From Stercorarius parasiticus (Eukaryota > Chordata > Aves > Charadriiformes > Stercorariidae), in contig VWZL01001322.1 in NCBI GenBank assembly GCA_013396915.1, positions 221,967 through 285,966 of the forward strand: a DNA stretch of 64,000 nucleotides. Direction: 5' to 3'. This document shows, one piece after another, positions 22,946 to 36,200 of this stretch. The notes under the pieces were generated by a model, which saw only the letters and a list, made by a program, of their open reading frames with translations, was not told the DNA's origin and ran no database searches. How positions within the stretch are numbered: the first letter of the stretch is position 1; each line of letters opens with the position of its first letter. The position numbers and the translations under genes are program-made.

Positions 22946-25063
22946 CTTACACCAGCATGAATTGCAACATATGCATAACAAGGAATGTTAGGTTTCCTAA
23001 ATTCATCAATTTAAAAAAAAAAAAAAAAAATCTCCACTTCCCCCTTCTAATCATTTACAGGTCTATGCCCTTGGGACTACGGTTCACTTCTCCCCCAGCC
23101 TTACTGGCCAGAGAGACTAAATGAAATCCTGACATACAGCAGCAACTGGAGTTAAAACAGAAATTATTTGGGCATATCGTTCTAGTAAAGCAGCAGGGTA
23201 CCACATCCCCAACCACGACAATGCCTGTCGAGATTAGAACAAACGTGCTGCGCTACATTTTTGCGTCTGAAGAATTCAAAAACCGCAACCATTTTAACAC
23301 CTCTCCCTCAAGGGGAACAGTACTGCGAAAACACATCAGTCACAGCCAAAGCTACTGTTAAAATACTCTGGTAATTCGAAAGAAAAGTAAGCACACAGCA
23401 CCTTTGAGATGGTGGCATCTGGGGACACCGGACTTTGACGGGGGCCGAGCCATCCTCAGGTTGATATGATTTATCCTCAGGTATGGACTGTTTCAGTGTA
23501 ATGCCCAAAATTTAACTCCTTATTTGTTCATCTTCTGAAACTGTTGCACTAATTAAATAATAAGCTAGTATCAAAAAAAGTGCTAAATCACAATTGAATA
23601 TACTTTAAAAATAAAAACAAAACAACCCCAACCCTTCAGGGCATAACTGCATTTAAAAATGAGTCAGGTGCACAAGAGGCTGGAGAAAGGGCGGCGTCTC
23701 CAGGTATTCAGTGCGTAAATGGGAAGAAACTGTGTCCTTGCCATAGAAATGTCAAGTATTGCAACGCGACAGGTCTCTGTAGGGGAAGCGAGCTTTGTAC
23801 CATCGGGAATACTTGGCCACAACCACTCTGGGGTGAAAGATCCTTTGCAGATTCTTTTCCTGAAGTTATTTCCATTTGCTCTAAAAGCGCGGAGTAGCTT
23901 TGAAAAGAAAGGCTGCGGACTTACCCTGCAAGGCTTCTCACACTGGAGGAAGTTATTTCCAAGAATTTGGCGTTCTCTACTGTTCACCCAGAATTGAAGC
24001 AGATTTAAGTACCATTAGAGATGCGCACACCACTCCCACTGCTAAGACTTTCTATTGTACTCCTTGCCGGACTGCGTGGATTCTCAGTAAATAAGGGTAT
24101 TTTTGTTTTTTTCCTCACCAAAAAAACTGCAGTGCTACATTTAAACCGTGAACTGGATTTGCTCACACGTTAAATAAAAAAAAAAAGAAAATGGGTTGAA
24201 AGATGCTTGTCTTAAACTAGAAAAGGTGACATCGCTCTCTGAAGTCTCAACTTTTCCTTTGCTAGAAATGGAGAGAGCTGCTTTGCTCAGCCGGTGGCCA
24301 GGATCCCTCTCCCCCCTCTGCTTTGGGAGCCCCCACTGAGCCCCCGCTCCGAGGCAGACACCAGATGGAGATGATCTTCGCGTCAGCAGGCCACTGCTTC
24401 TGAGGTCTCTGCCCCGTTACTACATTTCCGTGGTAGGAGACAGCTGCCCGGAGATCAGCTTTTCAGAGGCAAACAGAAAGGAAGATAATGGAATGAATGA
24501 TTTCTGAGTCACACCAAAAACAAGCGCTGGGAAAGATGAGGCGTACGGCCGGGAGGAGACGAGACGCAACCGTGAGGGTTATGGACACGCAGCGGAAGCT
24601 CTGTCGTTGAGGCAGGGCCTGCCTGTGAGCCCAGCTGGGTTTGGATGGTCACCCTTCGGAAGGCACATGGTCTAGTGACCCGTTTTGGAGGTGCTGAGGA
24701 ACGTGCCCCTCGCCACCGAGAGCGGGGAGATATGAGAGCTCAGGCCCTCTGAAATCAGGCGTACGCGTGGGCAACTGCACGGTAAACGCTTACACACAGA
24801 AACTGCGCTACCATCGCTACCGTTAATTCAGTTTCTCTTTGAAGGGCCCTCTTACAGCTTGGAGAGACGCTGATCAACCCCAAACCCGACGTCTCGGAGC
24901 AGCTCAGACGCAGCAATATTCTGCTGTCCGCAACTGCAGCACTCCGGGCAACCGCAGCACGACCTCTGCTGTGGGGTCCTTAGCCAGAGGAGCGCTGGCT
25001 CTATGGGAAGGGGCTCCATGGCATACGAAATATATGTACTAGACTGAGCTTTCCTTTGGGTGT

Positions 25064-25064
25064 N
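25064..25064. other. Single N (assembly gap mark)
   Basis: One ambiguous base inside the inferred ANKS1A 3'UTR; no homopolymer beside it, so sequence could be missing. Confidence 0.7.
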
Positions 25065-27169
25065 GGTTCTTACTAGCCTGGCCCTTGTTTTGAACTCAGT
25101 TTGCCACTCAGTGCCATTAAGCCACAGATAACTTGGGAGATCAAACTCATTCCTGAGAAAGAGCTAAATAAAGATTTTGAAACATCAGATTTCACCGCAA
25201 GAATGGGGAAACTGAAGCTTTGAGGCCACTGCTCTAAAGCCCCAGCAGAACTCTGATAAGCTTCTTCTCACCCCTCAATATCAGGTGCAAATAACCCAGG
25301 GCTGCTCTTCTGACCAACTGGTGAACGCGAAGGGAGATTTGGGGTAAATTCTAAAAGCTGTTTTGGAAAAGGAGCTTTACCGGAGATCCGAATGCACCCT
25401 CTCCCCGAGTGATGTCTGAGGTCTCCACCCAGAGGGCAGCTGCGTCCACCTCTCCTCACAACTCTCCAACACCCACCCACCGTCACCACCGCCTCTCCAA
25501 AACCAGGGGTTTGCTGCCACGGTGTGGAAGTTGCAGCGCTTTTCACTAAAGGGTCTTAAAACTGCTCTGCAAACAGGGCGAGCCTCTCCCTGCCCCGAGA
25601 GGAAGGTAATTATGTCCCCCCACATGGAGAAATAGGTGAAGAGAGGCGAAGTTGCTTGGATACACAGCAAGTCAGGGAGAAGCCACACCGGGGCAGGAGT
25701 CCTGCCTCCCAGCGCTGTGATTCATCAGACCATACTCCTCCTCCTCCTCCTCCGTTTCATCTCCGAGGTTTGTGAGCGCAAGCGAAGGAACCAGGGGTAG
25801 GACCCTGGATGTCTCGCTGGGGCTTTCACGGGGTGGCGAACCGCTGCATGGCATTCCCAGACCTGTCCCAGCCCCGCTCCGACCTGCGCCAAGCGCCCTG
25901 TGGTCTCATGCAAATGATTCCCAGTCATATTCTGGAATTAAAAGCTGCTTCTACTGAGATACACAGAAAACGAGGACGTTCTCCCACAGGAAAAACATAC
26001 GCACTTGAGAAGCAGCCAGAAAAGGCAGAGGCGCCCATTGCAGAGCCACCTCTAAGTGAAATCCTCGCTCTCAAGGAGGGGAGGCGACAGATGTTTCAAG
26101 ATCCCTATAGCCCTCATGGTTTGTAGACTGAAAACAAGCTTTGGGATCGGCAGCAGACTGATTTCAATCATGTTTCTTCCTCCGGCAAAAAAAGTACAAT
26201 GGCGGGAAGCCTGCTGAGCACAGCAGAGCTCCGTCTGCTTTATCAGACCCCTACCTGCGCAGCATCCAGCCCCTCTCGAACACCCTTCCCAACATGGGGC
26301 TAACAACATGTGCCTTCAAAAGCTTAACCTCTTTACAATCTGCCAAGTGAGAACTATGGCCAGAGCCCACGAGAAGTTTGGCAAGTGTAAACAGAAGGAC
26401 TACGGGGCAGGGGGATGGAAATCCTACAAGGGACTGACTGAAATGCGTGCAACCAAAACCGCGCCTCGTCTCTGAGAGGGGACAGAGCTCACAGTGGGAA
26501 CGATCACACCCGGCCCAAACCAGTGCTCCCATCAGAGCAGGTTTTCAGCCCCAGGCTTCGAGGGGAGAGACTGTGGGCAAGGGTCCCGGTGAGGAAATCT
26601 AGTGAACGCGTGTTATTTGCAGAGAGCATCACAGTGGTTAGTGTCGATTCGAATGGCAGGTAAGAGGAGGGGTGAGTTCACTGGAACAGTACGCAGCCGT
26701 GGCTCAGTCGGGAAGAAGAGGATCTAGGAGGAGAGAGTGCGTGCACCGCAGAGACAAGAGGTCTCCATCAGTCCAAGGATAAGAAGGTGAAATAGAAAAA
26801 AAGGCCTGGGGAGTGTCACCTTGCCCCAGGGATTCACAGTGCCAGAGCGAGGGGAAAGACGTGAAAACGGCAGGCGGCTTCCTGGATCCACATCTCCGAT
26901 TCCCCCAGCCTGCATCCCTCTGCACCTCGCACCTCACAGATATCTAACAGCGTGTTACCCTTGTTTCCGAGTAAGGAGAATTCACAGTGTTCAGTAGTGA
27001 TCAGGTACAAAAGCCGTTTAAGTCTACAGTCTCCTAAGTGCTGCTGCCTTTGACGTAGTGCCTACGCGGGGCTCAGTGCGAGCAGCTGGAGGAAGAGGGA
27101 GTTTAGAACAGCAGACAGATCAGATCGCAAAGGCACGGTTAGACTAGGTGGATGCGGGGTGTGTTTGCT

Positions 27170-27289
27170 TTAGAAGATAGTGGTCTCATACTTAGTGCTG
27201 AGGGTCCGCTTGGAGTCCTGTTTGGGGTCCACGACCCAGGAGACGCTGGCATGAGACTGGGAGTCTTGGTCCACTTCAGGGGGCTCCAG
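27170..27289 (-). CDS. ANKS1A: ANKS1A last coding exon, C-terminal tail
   Basis: Acceptor TTATTTTCTAG precedes the exon. Reads [20 protein letters not shown] then [19 protein letters not shown] and stop TAA (27170-27172). The first part matches human ANKS1A. The last three residues T-I-F fit a class I PDZ-binding C-terminus (S/T-x-hydrophobic). As I recall them, the common human ANKS1A form ends shortly after SLST and the paralogue ANKS1B ends like this one; that comparison needs checking. Confidence 0.92.
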   Translation of the reverse strand: MEPPEVDQDSQSHASVSWVVDPKQDSKRTLSTKYETTIF

Positions 27290-30200
27290 CTAGAAAATAA
27301 GGAGAGAAAGGGCACGTTAGGCCAGCCGTGCTTCTGGGGCACAACGAGCAGGGATTCAAAGCACGGAGAGGCTGCTGCTCTGCCTAACGCCCATCCCAAA
27401 ACCGTGCACGTGTGCAGGGAAGCAGCTCTCGCTAGGGAGGCATGTGAGTCCTTCACAGCTAAAATGTGTCTACCCGTGTCAGTCTCAACCCAGCACCCCG
27501 GGATGATTTCCTGAGTTAGGCCCGCGAGCCCCTATTACCGTTAGCGACAGCTTCACTTCGTCTCGCAAACAAGCATGAAAAATTGAGCGCTACAAAGATG
27601 GCACTATAAAAAAAAAAAAGGTAAAAGAGGCAGAGGGGAGAGAGGGAGACAGCTCCTGGCAGGTGAGCTCCCATGTGATTTACTCTCCTGACCAAGCGAG
27701 GCTCTTTCATCTTGTCCTCCTAAATCAGGATCCTACAGGAAGGTTAACAACACCAGAAAGAGCAACGCAGTTAGTTGAGAGCTGCCACTCTCCATCAGCG
27801 GGGGCGGATCTGAGCCCTTTGTCCCTGGGGTTCAGCTGAGCCCACGGCATGGCCCTGCAACGAGCGGGGAGGGAAGACAGCAGCGAGGCAGGACACGGGA
27901 CCACAGCAGGAGACACGGGAAGCGGGGAGGCAGGCGGACGGGCCGGTGGCAGCTGGGGCAGCCCAGGTCGGTTCGTAATGGAAGATGGCAGGAAAAAGGG
28001 TAAAGACCTTAGCTCCAGGACTAACAGACTGCAGCGGCAGGTAGGAGGGGCGGTGTGTTGTACAGGTGTGACAGTAACAACAGCGAGTGTCGGGAGGGAG
28101 CGGCACCTGAGCGGGGGGAGCAAGCAGAACACAGACAAAAGGAGACATTAAAGGAAGGCAATGGCTCAGGCAGCAGTCCCTGCTCCTCAGCAGCTCCAGT
28201 TTTGGCTACAGGGGCACTCCCACACTGCGAACCGCAGGTTACCAACTGATATTGCAGCTCCGCAGGGTTTGCACATGGAAACTGTGCTGGGCCCAGACTT
28301 AACCCCCATCCCACCCAGGCTATTTCCACCTCTGCTTGCCCTCCTCCTGCCAGGGTAAGCCCTAACACGCAGCAGGGCTGCCAGCAGCGCCACGGACACC
28401 GCAGTATCAGCGGTGCCTGAAGCTACAGGCACCATGTCCGCATCTGGGTTCCCCCCACCACGAAGCGGGAGGTCTAAACATGTGGTGCCCAGGAGAAATC
28501 CCAGCTCAGACCATGCAGATCGCACCCGGCCCACACATACGTACTGCGGATTTCCTCATGCCGGCTCGTGGTTTAGGCACCGGTTTGGAAGATTTTGTTT
28601 CAATCGTTTCTCCTGCTGCAGCGCCCAGAGGCTTCGCTCGCTGGGCTTGGAGGGCCAGCTGGTAGGCAACCTCGAATGCCTGCCCCAACGTGAGGATGAT
28701 CTCGTATGTCAGGTTCTTCGGGAAGACCAAAGAAAACACAAAGCCATTAGATGCATACAAGCTACCTTGCCCTGCGCAGAGTCCATGTGCTCAGCGGCTT
28801 GCTCTGGAAGACGCAGACCTCGGGAGAGCCCGTCGCCTTTCCGTTAGCAGGTCCCATCTTGCCGTATCCCTGGCAAAGCCGCTGAGCTCCTGCCCCGCGG
28901 GGGAGCCGGCACCAAGCCACCTCCACGCTTGCACAGCCCCGGCCGGAGGCCCCCCTGTGAGCTCACACAGCCCTGTGAGCATCACAGTTTAGCAACGTTT
29001 TGCATTGTAAAGAGAAAAAGTCCCAACGTCTCATACAGCTGATTCTGCCCAAGACTAAAAGCAAATTATGCTTCCATGCTCTCAGTGAATTAAAAGGCTG
29101 TTAAATCAGCCTATTACGCTCAACATAATTGAGAGCGTATTAGGGTTTTGTTCACGGTATATTCCCCAGGAGGGAAAAACTCCTGCCCTGCTTTATTCAG
29201 CACTGGAGACCACAGTAATGACGCCAGACAAATATTCTCTTTGTCGACAGAGCTCCAAAGCAAAAGCATTTCGAGCCAGGACTCAGAAAGGAACATTTTA
29301 GGGTAGAAAGAGGTAAAAGAGCCCTAGAACGGACTAGATCCTGTTCTATGACTCCCTAACAAAGCTGAGGGATGAATTAAGTGGACTGCAAAGGAGCGCG
29401 GCGTGCTGGAAGGTGAGATGCGATAACCCACTCACCACATCCACGGTGCTGAAGACGTGGCAGTAGTGGTGGCTGGTCTGCAGGTCCTTGGTGATGTAGG
29501 CGAACGTGCAGAGATCCTCGGGGTCCTGAGCAGCGCAGGAGATGTTCCGGATCTCGTGCTCAGCAATGACATTCTGCCGGGGTCAACCACAAGCACTTGT
29601 CACCCTTCTGGGGATGGCAAATACACCGGGCAAACGGTGGTTGTGGCAAGCGTGTACTGGGGGCAGGGAGCAGGCACTGGCAGGTCAGGGGGTCTCCCAG
29701 TCAGACCAGACCTAGCTCCCTCCCATGGTAGAAATAAATGGCAACGTGATCCACGAGCAGCCAGTTTGCCAAGCCTTTGGCATTCCGATAACCGTCACCA
29801 CCTTGGTGCTCTCCCTGTTGTGCTGAGGAGCTGGGCTCCTCTGGATCAGCCACGGCTTCTGGAGCCACTAGATATGACCTGCAGCCCCCAGGCAGGTGGG
29901 ACTGCGGGTCTTATCCCTCCAGACACCAGCCTGGAGGGATTTGAAGCTCACCTTGTTAGAGGCATCGATGAACTTCACCCCCTTGTACGTGATGGACAGT
30001 ATTATGGTCGGGACCTTCTTCATATGCTCTGTGGATTTCTTCAGAAACAAGAACATTCAAGTGATGAGTTGTGAATAAATGCTCCCTTCGTCACCACTGT
30101 CCCAGCCCACCCCAGAGACCGCCAGGCCACTGCCCCACAAAGGCAGCCCTTGGGGGTCTTGGACCCGGAGGAGGAAAGCCTGCTCTTGGTGGAAGCAGAG

Positions 30201-33200
30201 GGGAAGGGATGGGGATCTGAAGCGAACCCAGCACCCCTTTCCCCATTGAGAACGCCATTCTCCCACTGCACAGACCTTCCAGCTATGGGGAACAGAGCTG
30301 GGGAGGGACAGTTCACCAGCGGCAGTGGCACGGTCCGTTACATGGCCCAGGCCCCTGCTCCACACATGGGCAGCCCGCAGGGTTTGGGGAACCACAGCTT
30401 CACTGAGACCCCCCCAATCCCCTCTCCACATCATCCATGCCATGCTGTGAGCGGATCCCCCCTGTCCCTGTGGCCTCCGTACCCTCATCTTGGCACAGGC
30501 GTCCTGCGTAGACTCTGTCCCTCGGAGGTCTTTGATCAACATGGAGCCCAAGTACTGTTTGGAAGAGAGAGAGAAGTTCAAGGCTTCTGGCAGGGAACCA
30601 CGGCGATGCCACGGCCCCGCCAGCGGCCAGCAGCCCCAGCTGGAGAGGGACAGGTCACCCAGGCAGGGGGAGGAAGTGTGACACCTCGACACGCAGCAAC
30701 CTGACCCCAGAGCCTCCTCATCCTCGCCAACCCCAGAAGCTGAAAGCCACTTACGTTGGCCTCGTACCCGCAGGACTCGAAGATGAGCTTCTCCGGCTGA
30801 TGCTGCCAGTTTTGGACTGGGGCGTATGGGGCAGCCAGGCTCGGGGGGCGCAGGGTCAGCTTTGACTCCCGACGATCCTCCTGGAAGGGAAGAAAGATGG
30901 ATGTGAAGCCACAACAGGATTGAAACACGGATGCCAGGAGAGCTCTTTAGGTTGATGTAATTGAGGTTCGCAATGGCCACATCCCACAGGGGCTGGGAGG
31001 AGGCAGCACGCTGCGGGTGAAGGTGCCAGTGCTGATGGAAGCGGGAGTCACCCATTTTCAAGGTGAGATGGAGGCATAAATGAGCTGCTGGCTGTAACGC
31101 CTGAGGGAAGCTGTGCCTGACCAGCTCTCTGGCCCTCCATGCATCGTCCTAACTCCTTGCTGGCTCCAGAGAGGGGGGAGCCTGCGCTGAACTGCACAGA
31201 GGCGCCCCCAGGACACATAAAAGCACCCACTGACCTGTGCTTTGTAGCGCTCAGCTCTGGAGTAGGGAGCGACCTCGGTGCCACGGTCGTGTTGCCTCTT
31301 CCCGGTGTCCCCGGAGGGCAGCAGGAGATCGGCGGATCTGCCCGTGCAGGAGTCGTTCTGGCTCAGGGGTGACGACGTCTGGGACATCAAATCCTGGCAC
31401 TGAAACAAGCAGACACCACGAACCGTCCCGGTCAGCCTGTGCTGCAGCCAGGCCCACCCCCGCGCTCCCCTTCTCAGTGTCCAACACAAAGGGTGCAATG
31501 ATAAGCTAACGGGATCAGCTCCTACTCTGCAAGCTCCTGCCTCGGTGTCATCAATCCCACCATTTATTTTCTGCTTGATCCCCCTGTTTCCTTCCGGGAC
31601 GGCTTCAGGCAGGTACAGAGCCCTTTCTGCCGAGCACACCTCCCGTGAGCTCGTCCCAGGAGGGCAGGAGACACGCCGAGCTGCGGGCAGGGTGTTTACA
31701 GAGGAACAAGCTCTGCTAAAGCGCTAAGCAAAGCACTCAAAGCCGCTGACGATCAACCACCCCAGGAGAAAAGCCCTGGGAGCCCAGCGAGAGATGAGCC
31801 CAGATGCCTGACAGCCTGGCTCTTACTGCAGGCAAGATTCGCTGCCTCTCCGTGCCAAGCGGCCCTGCAGACAATGCGGGGAGCTCACAGCTGCAACACG
31901 CATTAGTCCTATTCAATGGACTTGCTTAATTTGCCATTGACGTCCTTCCGCTCCCCACGCCGGAGCCAGGCGCTGGATCACACCAGCTGTAGCACCAGGA
32001 AATGCTGCGAACGGCCCATTCTCTTACACAGCCTCCCCGTCCAGCATCTCAATCAGTTGATGCCGCACCAAAGATCTCCTCTCCATCCCCTGCAACAGCC
32101 CTGCCTCCAGTCTCATCCGTCTCGAGAGGACGTTCCAGCTTAGTGCAGATCCCCAGCTGGCTGCTGCCCATCCGGGTTTTTGTTGGCTGAGAGGGGGACG
32201 GTTGAGCAGCAGGACAAAGGTGCAGGGTTTGTTCATGGCACCCTCCCAGCTCCTGAGCACACGCTCCCAGTACAGAACCAGCGTGATCCCTCTCTTTTTT
32301 TACACCCAAACCCCACCCCAGTTCCTTTAAAAATCCAGCATGAGCAAGGAGGGCACAGCAGCCCAACTCACTTCAGCTGTGATTGTTTTCGGTTGAAAAG
32401 CCTTGGGAATCCAAGGCAAGAGGGAAGAGCTCGGCAGCAGGGCAAGGACCAGATGTTTGGGATGGGGAAACTCCAATCGCTCCCGACTGCTGCTCCAGGA
32501 AGCTGATTTGCAAACGCTGGGCGGAAGCAGCATGACCTGCTCGCCCTCCGTGGCACGTCGCCCTGCTCCCAAGCCCACAGGTTCACTGCAAGTTCCATGG
32601 GTTTTGCCAAACTCAGCTCTCAAATGCCGGTTTTCAGGAAGAACGGTCAACGCAACGGCTCCCCTCCCAGCCAACCCTGATAACGAAGGGCCTGACATCC
32701 AAAGGCTCCCACTCCCGCAGCAAAAAATCAACACGCACAAATCACATCGAGTGCTATTTGGCAGCAAGAACACGAGCTCTAGAGAAGCTGAGCCGGCCCA
32801 GGGAGACAGATCTCAGACTCCCGACAGGCGCAATCAAAACACAGGTCCCAGCTGCATCCCATCTCACCAGCTGAGCCATGTCACACTCCTGCCCGTGGGA
32901 AGGCTGCCCTACAGCTCGCCAGGAAACCAGGGGAAGAAAATCAGCTCCGTGTTCCCCTTCGGAGCAGGGCATGGGGGTGGGACTAGCGCCCTGCTACAGT
33001 GCAGGCACCCGCCGCACGCGGAGGCACTTGATCCAAAGGAGCTGCCTGACATTGCCCATGGGGCAGGCATCCAGAATTTGACCTGTGAGGGCTGAATATT
33101 ACTTTTCCCCACTCATTTCAATAGCAGAGTCATGCCTCTGCTGCCTGGGTCACTGGAGCTGATAAGGGGAAAAGCCGAACGGATACAACTGGCCAGGTTT

Positions 33201-36200
33201 CTCCCAGCACTGACATGTTCTCGCACACTTTGGCTTTGTTTTGCACAGGGAAGATGGAATTTAACCCGCAAAGAAGTGAGCTGAGAATTGATAAACTCGT
33301 CCACTGCTTCAGCTAGAGTGTGTCTGTCCAAACAAACGGTGACGTTCGCTGATGTGGGGCTCAGCCATAGCAGAATTTGTACAGCACAACGTCAAACTCA
33401 TGATTTGTTTTCACTCTGCCCAAGTCAGAGCCATCCTGGATGTTACAGCTCCCAAGTTCTGCTTCACCACACTGGGAGTGGGAGCACTGGGCTCTGCATC
33501 GTCTCCAGCAGCAGCTGAGGTGCCTCCATGGGAACTGGTTAACGCCAAACCCTCCCTCCTCCGCACAGCCAGATGTGCCGCTGCCTCAACACTTGAAGAA
33601 CTTTCTTCCCAAACCACCAAGTATCTGAGAAGCAGGAGTAACCCGAGCTTCCAGGTCAAATTGATTTTTTTTTAACAAGAAACAAGCCATTTAGGTTTTA
33701 CTCTTTCATTTTTTTTAAAAAGCACTGCAATTTCCAAAGATCACTCTCTATGCTTATTACTCTCAATACTTGCCTTCAAAGGAGTTTTAACGAAAATATT
33801 GACATTGTAGGGTTTTTTCCCCTTTTTTTATTGATTTTGCTAGGCAGAATTTCCTTTGCATGAAAGCAGCAGAGCAAGGCTGAACGTGCCTGTGCCTCCC
33901 TCTCTGAGCCTGGACACCCACCCAGGACCTGAGCTCTCAGTAAACATCCTCTACAGACCTCTGAGTCCCCCAGAGGTCACAGCTCCTAATCAGAAAGGGG
34001 ACAATTATTCCTGACAGACCCAGGTTTAGCTCTTTGAAAGACAGGGAGGAACGTGAAGGAGGGCCAGGGCAGAAGAAAGCAGCCCGGATGCTGCCGAGCA
34101 CGCTCCGCACAGACATACCAGCCAGGCAGGGAACACAAACAGTGACTCACTCTCAGCTGCGAGAACCGCGGTGGCTTTGCCGGTGGCTCCTCGTAGGGTC
34201 TGTCTGCCAGGGAGGCAATGATCCTCTTCCGATGGCCGAGCAGATTCACTTTCAGCACCTGCAGGGACAGACCATGGGCACTGTAGGTTTACCTGCCCTC
34301 GGCACGAAGCAACACGGCTCCCTGCAAGTCCCAGCCCCGGAGGGAACACGGGCAGGACCTCACTGTGCTGTCAAGAGCAAGGCAATACTCACATTTACTA
34401 TTTCAAGCTCCCAGAGGTTTTTCACAGTGTCAATAGAGCTGTAGCCACTCGATAGGAAGGACTGGATGTAATCCTGCAGCCCCAAAGAGTCGAGCCAGGC
34501 GGGAACTGAAGGCTGGCTGTTCCCATCACAGCCCAGGGGTTTCAACTGGAAAAGCACAAGCCAGAAAAAAGGGGTTAAAAGCCCCAGGGGGCCGGGATCC
34601 CAAGGCATATAGTGCCAATTAAAATCAGTTTAAAGGCCATCACCGTCTCCACTAGCAGCTTTAAAGTACAAAAAAATCACTGTATAAACAGGCAATGCCC
34701 TTGGGGGGTCAAGACGGGCAGGAGGGACACCCACCCTCTCCCCAGCACAGTCTCATCCCATCCACGTAGCTTGGCAGACCAAGATACTCCTCCTCCTCCT
34801 CCCTGCTATTCCCAAAACCCTTCCCACGGATGCCCTCCATAGGTCACAGGGAGGTGGCTGGAGTCACAGGGACTGGTTTTTCTTTCCTCTTCTTTCACAG
34901 CCATGTCGGGCAACGCCCTGTCCCTGCTCCACGTGAGGGGTGTCGGTGCTGACCTTGGGGAGGGAGCGAGCAGCCTGGAGGAGCTTCCGACGGTGCTGCG
35001 GGTCACCGATCCCGATGTCCCGAAGGTCCTGGTCTTCCATGACATTACAGCCCTGCGGGGACAGGAAGGAGCAACATGGGAGCAGAGGCCAACAGAAGCC
35101 ACATCAGGTGCGGGAGCGGAGGTCACGGGCGTTACAGCCCCCTCCTGACCTCACCTCCCTGCACGTCCCCACGGCAGCAGGAGGGGGAGAAGAAGGAGGA
35201 GGAGGGCTCCCAAGGATGGCAGCTCTGCCCCACATATTGACCTCGGCACCGAGAGGGCTGACAGGAGAGGGGCTGCGGCACACATGGCACTGGAGGGGCA
35301 GAGCCACTGCCATCCCCTCCCTCCCACAGCCCCCATACTCTACAGCGTCCTCTGCCAGCCCTCAGATTTCAGGCCACCACTTACACCCACCTGCCTCTTT
35401 GATGCACAGATGCTTTAATCACCGCGTTAACGATGCCCAAGTAAACCCCAGCCCCTCCACGCTTGGAGCCTAAGAGGCACACGGCTCTGCTCAGCCTCCC
35501 TCCATGGCCACAGAGAAATTAGAATTTCTTTCCGTGAGAGCAGGTGAGGTCAGATTCCTCCTCCATCTCCCGGGCAGGGAGACAGCCCACCCTGCTCCGG
35601 CAGAGATGCTCTGATAGCCACACAACACTCCGTGAAAGCCCATTTTCTGCCCCCCCTTCCCCCTGCAGAGCAAAAGCGGACATGAGCAGAGCACACTGAC
35701 TTCACCCCCCTCTTAAAAGCCTCCATCACAACCTGCTTCCCTGCCCTGCGTACCTGGGCAGAGCTCAGCGGGAAGCCTGGCCACGTCTCCCCATGGCTGG
35801 AAGAGCCACGCTGCTGTCGGACCAAGGGCTTCGGCTCCATCCCGGACCCCCCCCACCCTCCTCCCTGGACCTGCCTCCCTCTGCTCTCAGGAGAGTCACA
35901 GCTGAAGGTCTGAGCTGACAGCGCTTCGCTGTTCCACATTTTGGTTTTATAAGAGAAACCTAATTAAAATTGGCTGTCGGGCAATACGCTGCCGCAAGGG
36001 CAGGCAGGCTGCGGGAACAGCGGGCTGAACGGCCAGGCCTTCAGGAGGGAAAGGCGAGGGGAAGGTGGCCAAGTGTCCTCTTCAAAGGGCAGCAAACGTC
36101 TCGTATTCCTTCCCACCCTGCACTTTCTGTAGTATTTTCGCTAAGTACTACCTGCTTTAAGCACAACAGCCAAACGTGACAGCAGCGAGCTGCTCTCCGA

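Larger units (their letters stand above)
21300..27169 (-). other. ANKS1A: Inferred ANKS1A 3'UTR
   Basis: Going downstream from the ANKS1A stop (27170-27172) on the - strand, the first AATAAA is at 21315-21320. It is followed after about 20-30 bases by a GT-rich stretch (TGTTGTCACTGTG) that fits a cleavage downstream element. That gives a 3'UTR of about 5.9 kb. It is AT-rich in its distal half, free of CR1, contains homopolymer A/T tracts, an N at 25064, a CTC trinucleotide run near 25736-25753, and three Pumilio-type TGTANATA elements. Shorter forms using variant poly(A) signals are possible; the extent is inferred. Confidence 0.5.
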
